A stretch of 64,000 bases of DNA from an uncultured Lachnospiraceae bacterium (GTDB lineage: Bacteria > Bacillota > Clostridia > Lachnospirales > Lachnospiraceae): contig URQQ01000010.1 in assembly GCA_900549995.1 (NCBI GenBank), forward strand, positions 24,627 through 88,626. Direction: 5' to 3'. The notes beneath the pieces are model-generated. The model worked only from the letters and a program-made list of their open reading frames with translations. It had not been told where the DNA came from and searched no databases. Positions 42,251-51,137 of this stretch are shown here, piece by piece. Made by a program: the position numbers and the translations under genes. The stretch's first letter is position 1, and every line of letters starts with the position of its first letter.

Positions 42251-42830
42251 CATGAGTTTTACCTTGATTGCAGTGGCAGTTATGATGTTAGTCTCACCGC
42301 ACGTTCTTGGAATGAAGAACCTGGATGCAATGCAGTCGGCAAAAGTCTTGGAAATGTATGCGGCTCTGGCAGGAATTATTTTGTTTCCTCCGCTGTTTCT
42401 GCCGGAACAGAATCAGGACTTAAGGGAACTTGTGATGTCAAAATATACAAGTCAGGCGATTGTCTGTATCGTCCGGCTTGTACAGGCAATGGCAGTTCTT
42501 GTGGTGGTTATTTTATTTTTCATCGGAATGATGAAAAGCGGAGGATCCGTTTTCCCGGCGGGAAAAGATTTCCTGGGAACTTTGGCAGGAGCAGCGGCGC
42601 TTGGAGGCCTTGGGATTCTGATGTATGGTCTCAGTGATAATCCTGTGATTGGTTATATGGCGCCGTTGATTTATTACCTGATTAACTACGGAGCCGGCGA
42701 AAAATACTTGAAAAATTTCTATTTATTCTCTATGATGAAAGGTAGTTATACGGAAAAAATCTATCTGGGGGTGGCGGCAGTCCTGATGACTGCCGCAGGG
42801 ATTTACTGGCGGACCGTCCGGAGAAGATGA
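42207..42830 (+). CDS. ABC-2 type exporter membrane protein, subunit 2
   Basis: Second, shorter membrane protein of the same exporter: 207 residues with about six hydrophobic segments and almost no soluble part. The start is a GTG at 42207 with GGGAGG 10 bases upstream, embedded in the end of subunit 1, so the two are translationally coupled. No family motif was recognised; the assignment rests on its topology and position. Confidence 0.72.
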   Translation: MRKYWVIGKENLRHNMSFTLIAVAVMMLVSPHVLGMKNLDAMQSAKVLEMYAALAGIILFPPLFLPEQNQDLRELVMSKYTSQAIVCIVRLVQAMAVLVVVILFFIGMMKSGGSVFPAGKDFLGTLAGAAALGGLGILMYGLSDNPVIGYMAPLIYYLINYGAGEKYLKNFYLFSMMKGSYTEKIYLGVAAVLMTAAGIYWRTVRRR

Positions 42831-42847
42831 GAATTGGGGAATAGGAA

Positions 42848-44185
42848 ATGGATCGTTCGTTTTATAAGAAATTACTTGGAATAGCACTTCCGATTGCATT
42901 CCAGAATATGATTTCTTACAGTGTGAACATGATGGATACACTGATGCTTGGAAGTTTTGGGGAGACAACACTTTCTGCTGTCAGCCTGACGGGGCAGGTA
43001 TTCTTCATGTTCTCACTTTTAATTGGAGGAATTGCCAGCGGGTCTTCGGTGCTTTGCAGTCAGTATTATGGGAAAAAGGATATGAAAAAACTAAGAGAGG
43101 TAGTGGCAATCGCGCTGAAGATTTCGTTTGGCATCAGTGTGATTTTTGCAGTATCTCTTTTATTGTGTCCGGGTTTATTTATGAGAATGTTCACGCCGGA
43201 GAAAGAGGTAATCCGTCTTGGAGCAGTGTATTTCCGGGCAGCGGCGGCATCTTATCTGTTTTACGGAGTTACCACGATTTTTCTGATCGCGCTTCGAAGT
43301 GTGCAGGATGTAAAACTTTCTCTTTATATCTATGTCATATCATTGCTGATCAATGTCGGCTGCAATTATGTATTTATTTTCGGAAAAGCAGGAATGCCGA
43401 GACTCGGCATTGCAGGCGCAGCGCTTGGAACTGTCATTGCGCGTGCGTCAGAGGTGCTGATGGTGCTGTATTATCTGAAGAAGAAGGAAAAGGTGCTTCA
43501 GTTTAAGTTACAGATGGTGGGATGGTTCAACAAGAGACTGTTCCGTGACCTGATGCGGTATGGGCTTCCGGTGATGGCAGGGGAATTCCTGTGGGGGCTT
43601 GGGACAAGTGTACACTGCGGGATTCTTGGGCATATGGGCGCAGCTGCGGTGGCGGCAAACAGCATCTGTAACGTCCTGCATCAGTTTGCGATGTCACTTG
43701 TACAGGGAATGGGAAGTGCTTCAGCGGTGGTCATCGGTGCATACATCGGTGGAGGAATGCGCACAGAAGCCAAAAAAGCGGGTTGGGCACTTGTGCGGAT
43801 TTATACGGTATGCGGTGTTGTCACAGGAGGGCTGATGATTTTAGTAAGCGGTCCGTTCTTCTCTTTCTACGAATTGCAGGCAGATACGCTTGCGCTTGCG
43901 AGACAGTTTATGTTCGTATATGCAGTGATTACCGTCTTCCGTTCCATTGCAGGGCCGACACTTTGCGGAATCTTCTGGGGCAGCGGGGATACGGCATTCT
44001 CAGCAAAAGTAGATATGGGATTTCTGTGGGGGCTGGTGCCGTTCGGATTGATTGCGGCTTTTGTATTCCATCTGAATCCGGCGCTGGTTCTCTTGATTTT
44101 GAGGCTTGAGGCGCCGCTTAAGATGATTGTGGCACTGTATCATCTGAAGGGGGATAAGTGGATCAAACTTGTGGCGAGGGTATAA
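42848..44185 (+). CDS. MATE-family efflux transporter
   Basis: Cation-coupled multidrug exporter. The 445-residue protein has about 12 membrane spans in two homologous halves. MATE features include IALPIAFQNMISYSVNMMDTLMLGSFGE at the start (positions 10-37) and GIAGAALGTVIARASE between halves. It starts 17 bases after the ABC exporter genes and has the same orientation, so it may be part of the same regulated unit. Its substrate is unknown. Confidence 0.92.
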   Translation: MDRSFYKKLLGIALPIAFQNMISYSVNMMDTLMLGSFGETTLSAVSLTGQVFFMFSLLIGGIASGSSVLCSQYYGKKDMKKLREVVAIALKISFGISVIFAVSLLLCPGLFMRMFTPEKEVIRLGAVYFRAAAASYLFYGVTTIFLIALRSVQDVKLSLYIYVISLLINVGCNYVFIFGKAGMPRLGIAGAALGTVIARASEVLMVLYYLKKKEKVLQFKLQMVGWFNKRLFRDLMRYGLPVMAGEFLWGLGTSVHCGILGHMGAAAVAANSICNVLHQFAMSLVQGMGSASAVVIGAYIGGGMRTEAKKAGWALVRIYTVCGVVTGGLMILVSGPFFSFYELQADTLALARQFMFVYAVITVFRSIAGPTLCGIFWGSGDTAFSAKVDMGFLWGLVPFGLIAAFVFHLNPALVLLILRLEAPLKMIVALYHLKGDKWIKLVARV

Positions 44186-44332
44186 AAAGAAACTATTTTG
44201 TGTCAAAATGGGATAAACCAGCGGTAGAATTTGTGATTCAACTATCAATCGGTTGTTGCTGATAAGAAACAGGTCTATGATGAGCGTAAAGGTGCAGGAT
44301 GGCAGCACGGAAAGGAAGAGGCAGACAGGGAT

Positions 44333-45172
44333 ATGGATAATGAACAGAATGAAAAGATGGGCAGATTTATCAGCGAACTGAGAAAGGCACAAAACATGAC
44401 ACAGAAAAGTCTGGCAGAAAAGCTGGAGGTAACTGATAAGGCAGTATCGAAATGGGAACGGGGAATCAGTTGCCCGGATGTCTCACTGTTGATCCCGCTG
44501 TCGAAAGTTTTGGGAGTGACAGCAAGTGAATTGCTGAATGGAGAAAAGACCAGGGAATCTGCAGAAGAAATGAAGGAGGATATTGTGGAAGAGGCGATCC
44601 TGTATTCGAAGAGAAACGCCGTGCTGAAAACAGGAAGAATAAAAAAGAATATACTGGCGGTTTTATCACTTGCATTTATGATTGCTGTTGTTGCATGTGT
44701 GATCACAGATCTCTGTATTTCGAAAAGCCTGACCTGGTCGCTTGTCGTAATTTTATCGTTGGCTTTCAGCTGGATTCTGCTGTTTCCATTTTTCAGGGCG
44801 AAAGAAAAAGTGATCCGAAAGACTTTTATTGTACTGAGCCTTGAGGTGATTCCGTTTCTGGTAGTTTTGAGCTGGCTTTTAAAAATGCCGGATATCTGGA
44901 AAATGGGGAGCTGTATTTCCATCGTATCATTGATTGGCCTGTGGTGTGTGTACGCAGTTTTTGTGAAAATAAAGGACAGAAAATTCCGTGCGGCGGGGAT
45001 CGCATTCCTGGTTGCAGTACCTGTCACATGGGGCATTAATACTGTAATTGAAATTTTTACCCGTGAATCATCGGCGGCCCCGGTGAATCATCTCATCAAT
45101 ACAATCTCAGTGGCTGTTTTGGCAGTGATTTGCTTTGGAATCGATTTTTTTATGTACAGCAGCGCGGAATAA
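44333..45172 (+). CDS. XRE-family regulator with C-terminal membrane spans
   Basis: DNA-binding protein tethered to the membrane. Residues 10-70 form a helix-turn-helix of the XRE type (MTQKSLAEKLEVTDKAVSKWERGISCPDVSLL). From about residue 105 the protein has five or six hydrophobic segments, including LAVLSLAFMIAVVACVITDL and AVLAVICFGIDFFMY. Such fused HTH-membrane proteins are common in clostridia; their signals are mostly unknown. It lies alone between the MATE gene and a terminator. Confidence 0.87.
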   Translation: MDNEQNEKMGRFISELRKAQNMTQKSLAEKLEVTDKAVSKWERGISCPDVSLLIPLSKVLGVTASELLNGEKTRESAEEMKEDIVEEAILYSKRNAVLKTGRIKKNILAVLSLAFMIAVVACVITDLCISKSLTWSLVVILSLAFSWILLFPFFRAKEKVIRKTFIVLSLEVIPFLVVLSWLLKMPDIWKMGSCISIVSLIGLWCVYAVFVKIKDRKFRAAGIAFLVAVPVTWGINTVIEIFTRESSAAPVNHLINTISVAVLAVICFGIDFFMYSSAE

Positions 45173-45182
45173 AGTCAGACAT

Positions 45183-45216
45183 GACCGGACAGGAATAAGT
45201 TTCCTGCCCGGTTTTA
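45183..45216. terminator. Bidirectional terminator between the XRE regulator and corA
   Basis: ACCGGACAGGAA pairs with TTCCTGCCCGGT (one mismatch) around a 5-base loop, followed by TTTT. Confidence 0.8.
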
Positions 45217-46149
45217 TAATAATTTTTTCTTTTTAAAGTAAGCAAGACAGCCGATCAGAACAAAAGTACACAGAAGAATGATTCCGGCATATCCGTAACG
45301 CCATGTAAGTTCCGGCATGTTGTAGAAATTCATGCCATACCATCCGACGATCAATGTAAGAGGGAGAAAAATAACGGATACAATGGTCAGTACTTTCATG
45401 ATTTTATTCATACTGTAGTTTAAAGATGCATCGAGGGCTTCCCGCAGATGAATGAGATTCTCGCTTAATATCTGATTGTAATTGCTCAGTCTCTGTGCCC
45501 TGTTTTCAAAGATTTTCAAATACCGAAGTTCCGTTTCAACAAAGACATCATTCTCATTTTCTTCCAGTGTTTCTGCAATGTCTGTAAGCTGTTCATAGTA
45601 GATGTGCATGGAGCTGAGGCGGTTGCGCATGCGGTAAATCGTATGGTTCAGCTCTTCGTTCATCTGGCTGTCCGTGATCTTTTCTTCCATTTCCATAATC
45701 TGTTTTTCATAGGATTCCAGTGAGATATTATCCTGGGACAAAAGTGCATCCAGTGTTCCGAAGATCATCTTCTCAATGGTGGCATTATGCTCAAATCTGT
45801 GCATTGTTTTTTCCAGTGCGTTCACTGTACTTTTATTAAGATCGTGGACATTGATTACAAGAAAAAGATTCTTTCGGATGATCAGGCATATTTTGTCATT
45901 CTCATCGTCATTATGTTCCAGGGAACGGATGGAAATGGTTACAAGACTGAAGTCATCATATACAGTGATCCCGGTATGGAAATGACTGGTGATTTCAGAA
46001 TAGTCATTCATGGCAGATGATTCAAACCCCAGAGATCCGGCATTTGTAAAGAAATCGCATTCATCCAGATATCCGAAGATTGGAAGGCTGGTATCGCAGT
46101 TATTTATGTCAGTTTCTATCGCTGTTTTATTTATAATTTGGTAAAACAT
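45214..46149 (-). CDS. corA: CorA-family magnesium/divalent cation transporter
   Basis: Pentameric Mg2+ channel. A large N-terminal cytosolic domain (about residues 1-245) with long helices (DSQMNEELNHTIYRMRNRLSSM) precedes two C-terminal membrane spans. The selectivity signature YGMNF closes the first span. A short positive tail KKKKLL ends the protein, as usual. Length 311 is typical. The gene is monocistronic and divergent from a response-regulator gene. Confidence 0.95.
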   Translation of the reverse strand: MFYQIINKTAIETDINNCDTSLPIFGYLDECDFFTNAGSLGFESSAMNDYSEITSHFHTGITVYDDFSLVTISIRSLEHNDDENDKICLIIRKNLFLVINVHDLNKSTVNALEKTMHRFEHNATIEKMIFGTLDALLSQDNISLESYEKQIMEMEEKITDSQMNEELNHTIYRMRNRLSSMHIYYEQLTDIAETLEENENDVFVETELRYLKIFENRAQRLSNYNQILSENLIHLREALDASLNYSMNKIMKVLTIVSVIFLPLTLIVGWYGMNFYNMPELTWRYGYAGIILLCTFVLIGCLAYFKKKKLL

Positions 46150-46172
46150 GGCAGCTCCTTTCTATTACAGAC

Positions 46173-46202
46173 ATTGTAGCACGGCAAATCAGCAGTATGC
46201 AA
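46173..46202 (-). promoter_or_regulatory. Sigma-A promoter of corA
   Basis: Minus strand TTGCAT (46202-46197), 18-bp spacer, TACAAT (46178-46173). Confidence 0.68.
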
Positions 46203-46213
46203 TAAGAAGCCGA

Positions 46214-46242
46214 TTGTTATACCAGAATCGATATGTTAGAAT
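46214..46242 (+). promoter_or_regulatory. Sigma-A promoter of the 46-kb response regulator
   Basis: TTGTTA (46214-46219), 17-bp spacer, TAGAAT (46237-46242), about 34 bases before the GTG start. Confidence 0.7.
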
Positions 46243-46275
46243 AGGGGATACGAAACGGAAGAGGAGGCGGATCCT

Positions 46276-46959
46276 GTGAAAAATATATTGGTGATTGATG
46301 ATGATATCAGCATAGGAAATATGCTGGAAGAGGTCCTTAGACGGGAAGGGTATCAGGTGACCCGGGCTTATTCAGGAACAGAAGCGCTGCTTGTTTTATC
46401 TTCCTGCAGACCGGATCTTGTGCTGCTTGATCTGATGCTGCCAGGGTTAAATGGCGAAGAGGTACTTCCAAAGATTCAGGGGATACCAGTGATTGTGGTC
46501 AGTGCAAAGGTGGATGTGGACGATAAGGTGAACCTGCTGCTTGGCGGCGCGGCAGACTATATTACAAAACCCTTTGAGACGAAGGAACTGCTTGCCCGTA
46601 TTGCGGTGCAGTTTCGGAAAATAAATGCGGCAGACAGAGGGATGAATCTGGAATTTGAAGAGATAGAAATGGATACTGTTTCACGCACGGTCAATGTCTG
46701 CGCCCAGCCGGTGAAACTAACCAGGACAGAATATGCCATTTTGAAACTGCTGATGCAGAATCCGACGCAGGTAATCACGAAATCTGTCATGCTTGACCGG
46801 ATCAGCGAAGATACTCTGGATTGTATGGAAAGTTCACTGAAAGTACATATCAGTAACCTCCGGAAGAAATTAAGGGATATCTCAGGAAAAGATTATATCG
46901 AAGCAGTCTGGGGAATTGGTTTTAAAATGAAAGAAGATGAAAACTTTACTGTTTCTTAA
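46276..46959 (+). CDS. OmpR-family response regulator
   Basis: Two-component regulator. The receiver domain has IDDD near residue 8, phosphoacceptor D in LVLLDLMLP near 52 and K in ITKPF near 98. The winged helix (about 125-222) ends EAVWGIGFKM. It starts with GTG, with GAGGAGG 8 bases upstream. The cognate kinase is not adjacent but lies downstream of the ABC genes (48782-49702). The 12-bp spaced CTTAAC repeats just after its stop codon are probable binding sites controlling the ABC genes. Confidence 0.9.
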   Translation: MKNILVIDDDISIGNMLEEVLRREGYQVTRAYSGTEALLVLSSCRPDLVLLDLMLPGLNGEEVLPKIQGIPVIVVSAKVDVDDKVNLLLGGAADYITKPFETKELLARIAVQFRKINAADRGMNLEFEEIEMDTVSRTVNVCAQPVKLTRTEYAILKLLMQNPTQVITKSVMLDRISEDTLDCMESSLKVHISNLRKKLRDISGKDYIEAVWGIGFKMKEDENFTVS

Positions 46960-47000
46960 CGGTTCTCTTAACCGCTGTCTTAACGAATGTCCGATAGAAT
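46955..47000 (+). promoter_or_regulatory. CTTAAC direct repeats and promoter of the 47-kb ABC operon
   Basis: CTTAAC at 46955-46960, 46967-46972 and 46979-46984, exactly 12 bp apart, followed by TAGAAT at 46995-47000 with no -35 box. Tandem half-sites one helical turn apart ending near -35 are typical of OmpR/PhoB-type activators, here most likely the regulator encoded just upstream. Confidence 0.65.
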
Positions 47001-47029
47001 GTCAGTATCAAATATAAAGGAGGCAATTC

Positions 47030-47944
47030 ATGGAGTATGTTTTAACTACGGATGCCCTGAGCAAAAGTTATGGGCATTTTAAGGCATTGAATGAGTTCAC
47101 CATGCATGTTCCCAAAGGAGCGATCTACGGTTTCGTAGGTAAAAATGGTGCTGGCAAAACAACTTTGATCCGGCTGATCTGCGGACTACAGAAATCTACG
47201 TCCGGCGGATATACACTTTATGGTGTAAAAGACACAGAAAAGGAAATTGTAAAGGTCAGAAGAAGGATGGGAGCTGTTGTGGAGACACCATCGATCTATC
47301 TTCATATGACAGCAGAGGAGAATTTAAAACAGCAGTACCGTGTTCTGGGACTGCCGTCTTTTACGGGAATACCAGAGCTTTTGAAATCTGTGGGACTTGA
47401 AAATACAGGGAAAAAGAAAGCAAAAAATTTCTCCCTTGGGATGCGCCAGCGGCTGGGGATTGCGGTTGCACTGGCGGGTTATCCGGACTTCCTTGTACTG
47501 GACGAGCCGGCCAACGGCCTGGATCCTCAGGGAATTATAGAAATGAGGGAGCTGATCCTGAAACTGAACCGAGAGTATCAGATTACGGTACTGATTTCCA
47601 GCCATATTCTGGATGAGCTTTCACGTCTCGCGACACACTACGGTTTTATTGACGGGGGCCATATGGTAAAGGAAGTCAGTGCCAGAGAACTGGAGAATGC
47701 CTGCAGACAATGTGTGAGAATTGAAGTTTCCGATGTCAAAGCGCTGACGCGTGTGCTGGAACGCATGGGTCTGGAATATGAGATTTTATCTGAACGTCAG
47801 GCGGATATTTTTGCAAAGGTTCATGTGACTCAGCTTGTACTGTCACTTGCCGAAGAAAACTGCGAAGTACTCTCTCTGGCAGAACGGGATGAGAGTCTGG
47901 AGAGTTATTATATCAATCTGGTAGGAGGTGGCAGGGATGCGTAA
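47030..47944 (+). CDS. ABC-2 type exporter ATP-binding protein
   Basis: ATPase of the second two-component-linked exporter, close to the bacitracin/lantibiotic-immunity type. It has Walker A GKNGAGKTT (about residues 37-45), signature FSLGMRQRLGIAVAL (SLGMR in place of SGGMR, usual in this subgroup), Walker B FLVLDEPANGLDP and switch SSHILDE. The C-terminal 80 residues are a variable extension. Its gene overlaps the permease by 8 bases. Order regulator-ATPase-permease-kinase. Confidence 0.92.
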   Translation: MEYVLTTDALSKSYGHFKALNEFTMHVPKGAIYGFVGKNGAGKTTLIRLICGLQKSTSGGYTLYGVKDTEKEIVKVRRRMGAVVETPSIYLHMTAEENLKQQYRVLGLPSFTGIPELLKSVGLENTGKKKAKNFSLGMRQRLGIAVALAGYPDFLVLDEPANGLDPQGIIEMRELILKLNREYQITVLISSHILDELSRLATHYGFIDGGHMVKEVSARELENACRQCVRIEVSDVKALTRVLERMGLEYEILSERQADIFAKVHVTQLVLSLAEENCEVLSLAERDESLESYYINLVGGGRDA

Positions 47945-48770
47945 ACTATTATCGGCTAATTTTTCCAGGCTCTGGAAAGATAAGGTGTTTTGGGGCGGAA
48001 TGATATTTATGCTTGTGCTTGGGATTTATCTTCCTGTCTCTAACCATATGACTGCAGTAAAATATGGAGAAACGGGTACGCTGGATCGTGTGTTTTTCAT
48101 ATATGCATCGGTCATCGGGATTTTGTCGGCAGTACTTTGCAGTCTGTTTGTGGGGACAGAATACAATGATGGAACGATACGAAATAAAGTAACGGCGGGG
48201 CATACGAGAACAATGATCTATCTCTCAAACCTGTTGGTCAATATTGTATCCAGCCTGCTTTTGTGTCTGAGTTTTATCATTGCAGTCAGTATTTCTGGTA
48301 TGATATTTACAGGATTTTTAAAAACAGATGCTTTAGAGGTTCTTTTTACGATGTTTGGAACCGCAATGATGGTGATCACATTTTGTGCCATATTTACATT
48401 TATCTGTATGCTGAATCAGAGTAAATCGGCTGTCACAGTGATCTGTATTCTTGGAACTGTAGTGTTGTTTCTTGCATCTGTATTTATCAACGCAAGACTT
48501 AATGAACCAGAAACATATGAAGGATATATCTACGCAGATGAAAAGGGAGACATTATAACAGTAGATGACGAACCAAACCTGAATTATGTAAAAGGAACAC
48601 AGAGAGAAATTTATAAGTTTCTTATGGATTTTCTTCCTACGGGGCAGAGCCTTCAGTATGTACAGTGGGAAATTGCACATCCGTGGTATATGATACTTTA
48701 TTCAGGGATTATTACCATTGTTTCGACAGGAGCCGGGGTTCGAATATTCAGAAGAAAAGATATCAATTAA
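47937..48770 (+). CDS. ABC-2 type exporter permease
   Basis: Membrane subunit with about six spans: a first span near residues 18-36, an extracytoplasmic loop, spans from 55 to 180, an extracytoplasmic segment (INARLNEPETYEGYIYADEKGD) and a final span near 255. The ATG at 47937 has AGGAGG about 8 bases upstream. It matches the single-permease layout of lantibiotic self-protection or bacitracin-resistance exporters. The substrate is not known. Confidence 0.85.
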   Translation: MRKLLSANFSRLWKDKVFWGGMIFMLVLGIYLPVSNHMTAVKYGETGTLDRVFFIYASVIGILSAVLCSLFVGTEYNDGTIRNKVTAGHTRTMIYLSNLLVNIVSSLLLCLSFIIAVSISGMIFTGFLKTDALEVLFTMFGTAMMVITFCAIFTFICMLNQSKSAVTVICILGTVVLFLASVFINARLNEPETYEGYIYADEKGDIITVDDEPNLNYVKGTQREIYKFLMDFLPTGQSLQYVQWEIAHPWYMILYSGIITIVSTGAGVRIFRRKDIN

Positions 48771-48781
48771 AGGAGCACAAT

Positions 48782-49702
48782 ATGGCAGTATTTGCATGGG
48801 TTTTGGCAGGAGTCATGCTGGTTATGGCAGGGATTTTGCTGGTTAAAGTGTATTGGATGAGAAAAGCAGCAAGGGAAATGAAAGAAGCATTGGAAGACCG
48901 GATTTCACAGGATACCAATGTGCTGATTGATGTCTCCTGCCGTGACCCATACATGTGTGAATTGGCAGAGAGTCTGAATGTGCAGCTTCGAAAGCTGCGC
49001 AGTGAAAGACAGCGATATCAGCAGGGAGATTTGAAACTCAAGGATGCCGTCACAAATATTTCTCACGATTTGCGTACTCCTCTGACAGCGGTCTGCGGCT
49101 ATCTGGACCTGCTGGAGGGAGAGGAAAAATCAGAGGCAGCACAACGGTATCTTGAAGTAATCAGAAATCGCACAGAAGTTTTAAAAAGCCTGATCAATGA
49201 ATTGTTCCGCTATACAGCCGCGTCGTCTGCAATGGAGAAAAAAGAGTTTGAAACAGTCGTGCTTAACCGTGTCCTCGAAGAGAGTATTTCTGCATACTAT
49301 GCAGTTCTGACGCAGGCATCTATCACTCCGCAGATTACGATGACAGAAAAGAAAATACGAAGAAGGCTTGATCCGAATGCCCTGGCGCGTATTTTCGAAA
49401 ATATCATCAGTAACGCAGTCAAATACGGCGATGGGGATCTCACAATCTGCCTGGAAGAATCCGGGGAGATCACTTTCTCAAACAGTGCTTTGCGGCTGGA
49501 TGAGATTCAGGCCGGAAAGCTGTTTGAGCGTTTTTACACGGTAGAATCTGCGGAGAAATCGACGGGTGTAGGGCTGTCAATTGCAAAGACTCTGACAGAG
49601 CAGATGAACGGAATGATTACTTCCAATTATACCGAAGGAAGATTAAATATTTCCATCACATTTCCAGAAATGGAGCAGAGGGATGAGACGGCTTTGTCAT
49701 AG
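48782..49702 (+). CDS. Sensor histidine kinase
   Basis: Kinase of the 46-49 kb cassette. It has one or two short N-terminal membrane spans (about residues 2-25), almost no extracellular domain, then HisKA with the phosphorylated histidine in NISHDLRTPLTAVCGY and the ATPase domain with NIISNAVKYG and STGVGLSIAKTL. The start at 48782 has AAAGGAG upstream; a longer reading would overlap the permease. A kinase with no input domain of its own often senses through its partner ABC transporter. Confidence 0.9.
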   Translation: MAVFAWVLAGVMLVMAGILLVKVYWMRKAAREMKEALEDRISQDTNVLIDVSCRDPYMCELAESLNVQLRKLRSERQRYQQGDLKLKDAVTNISHDLRTPLTAVCGYLDLLEGEEKSEAAQRYLEVIRNRTEVLKSLINELFRYTAASSAMEKKEFETVVLNRVLEESISAYYAVLTQASITPQITMTEKKIRRRLDPNALARIFENIISNAVKYGDGDLTICLEESGEITFSNSALRLDEIQAGKLFERFYTVESAEKSTGVGLSIAKTLTEQMNGMITSNYTEGRLNISITFPEMEQRDETALS

Positions 49703-50173
49703 ATCAGAAAAACATGCGACGCGGCCGCTGCAGACATCCTGGATCAGGTTTTCATATTTGAGAATCAGTTTGATATCTTCTTCTGTAAAATAGCTATCCA
49801 GGCATACAGCCAGTTCTTCATTCCGTTTTTTATCATATTCCCGGATTTCGCTGTAAGCCTGTTCCCCTTCCGTGGTCAGGGAAATTACGAAGAATCTTTT
49901 GTCAGAGGGATGTTTTTCCTTTCGGATCAGATTTTTTTTGATCAGCCTTGTGGCAATCTGTGTGGCAGCTCCTTGTGTGATATTCATTTTTTCGGCCACT
50001 TCACTCATTGTCAGTTCCCCGCTTTCTCCGATAAACGACAGAAAGTGTATTTCGCGGAGAAACAGTTTTTGGCCATTGAAGGAATCATGGTCTGTGTACA
50101 TATAATCATAGTAGTCCAGAGTCGCGTTTCGTGTTGCGACAATCAGTTCTTTTGTAAGGTCTAAATTTTTCAT
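49697..50173 (-). CDS. MarR-family transcriptional regulator
   Basis: Winged-helix dimeric repressor. The central domain (about residues 45-120) includes ELTMSEVAEKMNITQGAATQIATRLIKKNLIRKEKHPSDKRFFVISLT, the MarR helix-turn-helix and wing. Length 158 is usual. It is divergent from the flavodoxin-ferredoxin gene, with two near-identical palindromes between them. It probably represses itself and the neighbouring operon. The inducer is unknown. Its 3' end overlaps the preceding convergent kinase gene by 6 bases. Confidence 0.92.
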   Translation of the reverse strand: MKNLDLTKELIVATRNATLDYYDYMYTDHDSFNGQKLFLREIHFLSFIGESGELTMSEVAEKMNITQGAATQIATRLIKKNLIRKEKHPSDKRFFVISLTTEGEQAYSEIREYDKKRNEELAVCLDSYFTEEDIKLILKYENLIQDVCSGRVACFSDL

Positions 50174-50243
50174 AGAAAACTCCTTTGTATAAAATAACGA
50201 ATTTCAGAATAAAAATATTGACAAGTATAGTAAAAGTGATATA

Positions 50244-50266
50244 ATTACTTTAGATACTAAAGCAAT
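50244..50266. promoter_or_regulatory. MarR operator 1
   Basis: Palindrome with 10-bp arms ATTACTTTAG and CTAAAGCAAT (one mismatch) around ATA, in the marR-proximal half of the intergenic region. Confidence 0.65.
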
Positions 50267-50330
50267 ATATGACAAATTGCATTGACTTCATTTTAGTATA
50301 TTAAATGGGTTTATGCAATAATTTTTAAGA

Positions 50331-50353
50331 AATACTTTAGATACTAAAGTATT
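50331..50353. promoter_or_regulatory. MarR operator 2
   Basis: Perfect palindrome with 10-bp arms AATACTTTAG and CTAAAGTATT around the same ATA centre, 20 bases before the flavodoxin-ferredoxin ATG. It would block transcription of the operon when occupied. Confidence 0.68.
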
Positions 50354-50373
50354 GCGAGAAAGGAGAGGGAACT

Positions 50374-51123
50374 ATGATTTTTTATTTTTCAGGGACTGGA
50401 AACTCCAGAGGAATTGCAAAGGAGGCAGCGCAGAGAATCAAAGATCAGGCAGTCGACATTGTGGGCAGGAATCCAAAAGAGTTTAGATGTGAAGAGGAAG
50501 AATACCTTGGATTCGTGTTTCCGGTTTATGCTTGGGCGGCACCGGAAGTGATGCTGGAATTTGCAAAAGGGATCCATCCGGGAGACGCATATACATTTGC
50601 GATTGCTACTTTCAGCAACGTGGCTGGTATGGCGCTTCAGCAGTTCTCGGAGATTCTGCCGCTAAAAAGCGGGTTTGGAATTACCATGCCGGACAATTAT
50701 CCGGTGACCGACCACATCCTGGAAACTCCTCAAAGTGCCGTGGAGAAATTGGGGGAAGCCCAAAGAAGACTTCAGGGGGTGCTTGATCAGATACAAAATA
50801 AAGCAGAAATTTTTGATGTGAAAATGGGAAAGGACGCGAAAGAGAATACGTTCGTGAAATCGCATATTTTCAATGAAACAATGAGAAAGACAGAGCCTTA
50901 TCATGTGACGGATGCCTGTATTGGATGCGGCCTGTGCGAACAAAAATGTCCTGCGGATGCAATTGCCATGCAGGATGGGAAACCGGTATGGGTAAAGGCG
51001 GACTGTTATCTGTGCATGGCATGCCTGAATTACTGCCCGGTGGAGGCAATTGATTATGGTCCTTATTCAAATGGCAGGTGGAGGTATCATTTTCAGGGAT
51101 TTTCGCCGGAAAACTATCGATAG
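50374..51123 (+). CDS. EFR1-type flavodoxin-ferredoxin fusion protein
   Basis: Redox protein with an N-terminal flavodoxin-like domain (MIFYFSGTGNSRGIA is the FMN phosphate-binding loop) and, from about residue 180, two ferredoxin cluster motifs: C-x2-C-x2-C-x3-CP in CIGCGLCEQKCPADAI and CYLCMACLNYCPVEAI. Length 249 matches the EFR1 family common in gut clostridia. These are presumed electron carriers; no partner enzyme is known for this one. It opens the operon leading into nucleoside hydrolases and an ECF transporter, only 14 bases before the next gene. Confidence 0.88.
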   Translation: MIFYFSGTGNSRGIAKEAAQRIKDQAVDIVGRNPKEFRCEEEEYLGFVFPVYAWAAPEVMLEFAKGIHPGDAYTFAIATFSNVAGMALQQFSEILPLKSGFGITMPDNYPVTDHILETPQSAVEKLGEAQRRLQGVLDQIQNKAEIFDVKMGKDAKENTFVKSHIFNETMRKTEPYHVTDACIGCGLCEQKCPADAIAMQDGKPVWVKADCYLCMACLNYCPVEAIDYGPYSNGRWRYHFQGFSPENYR

Positions 51124-51137
51124 AAAGGGAGAAAAAG

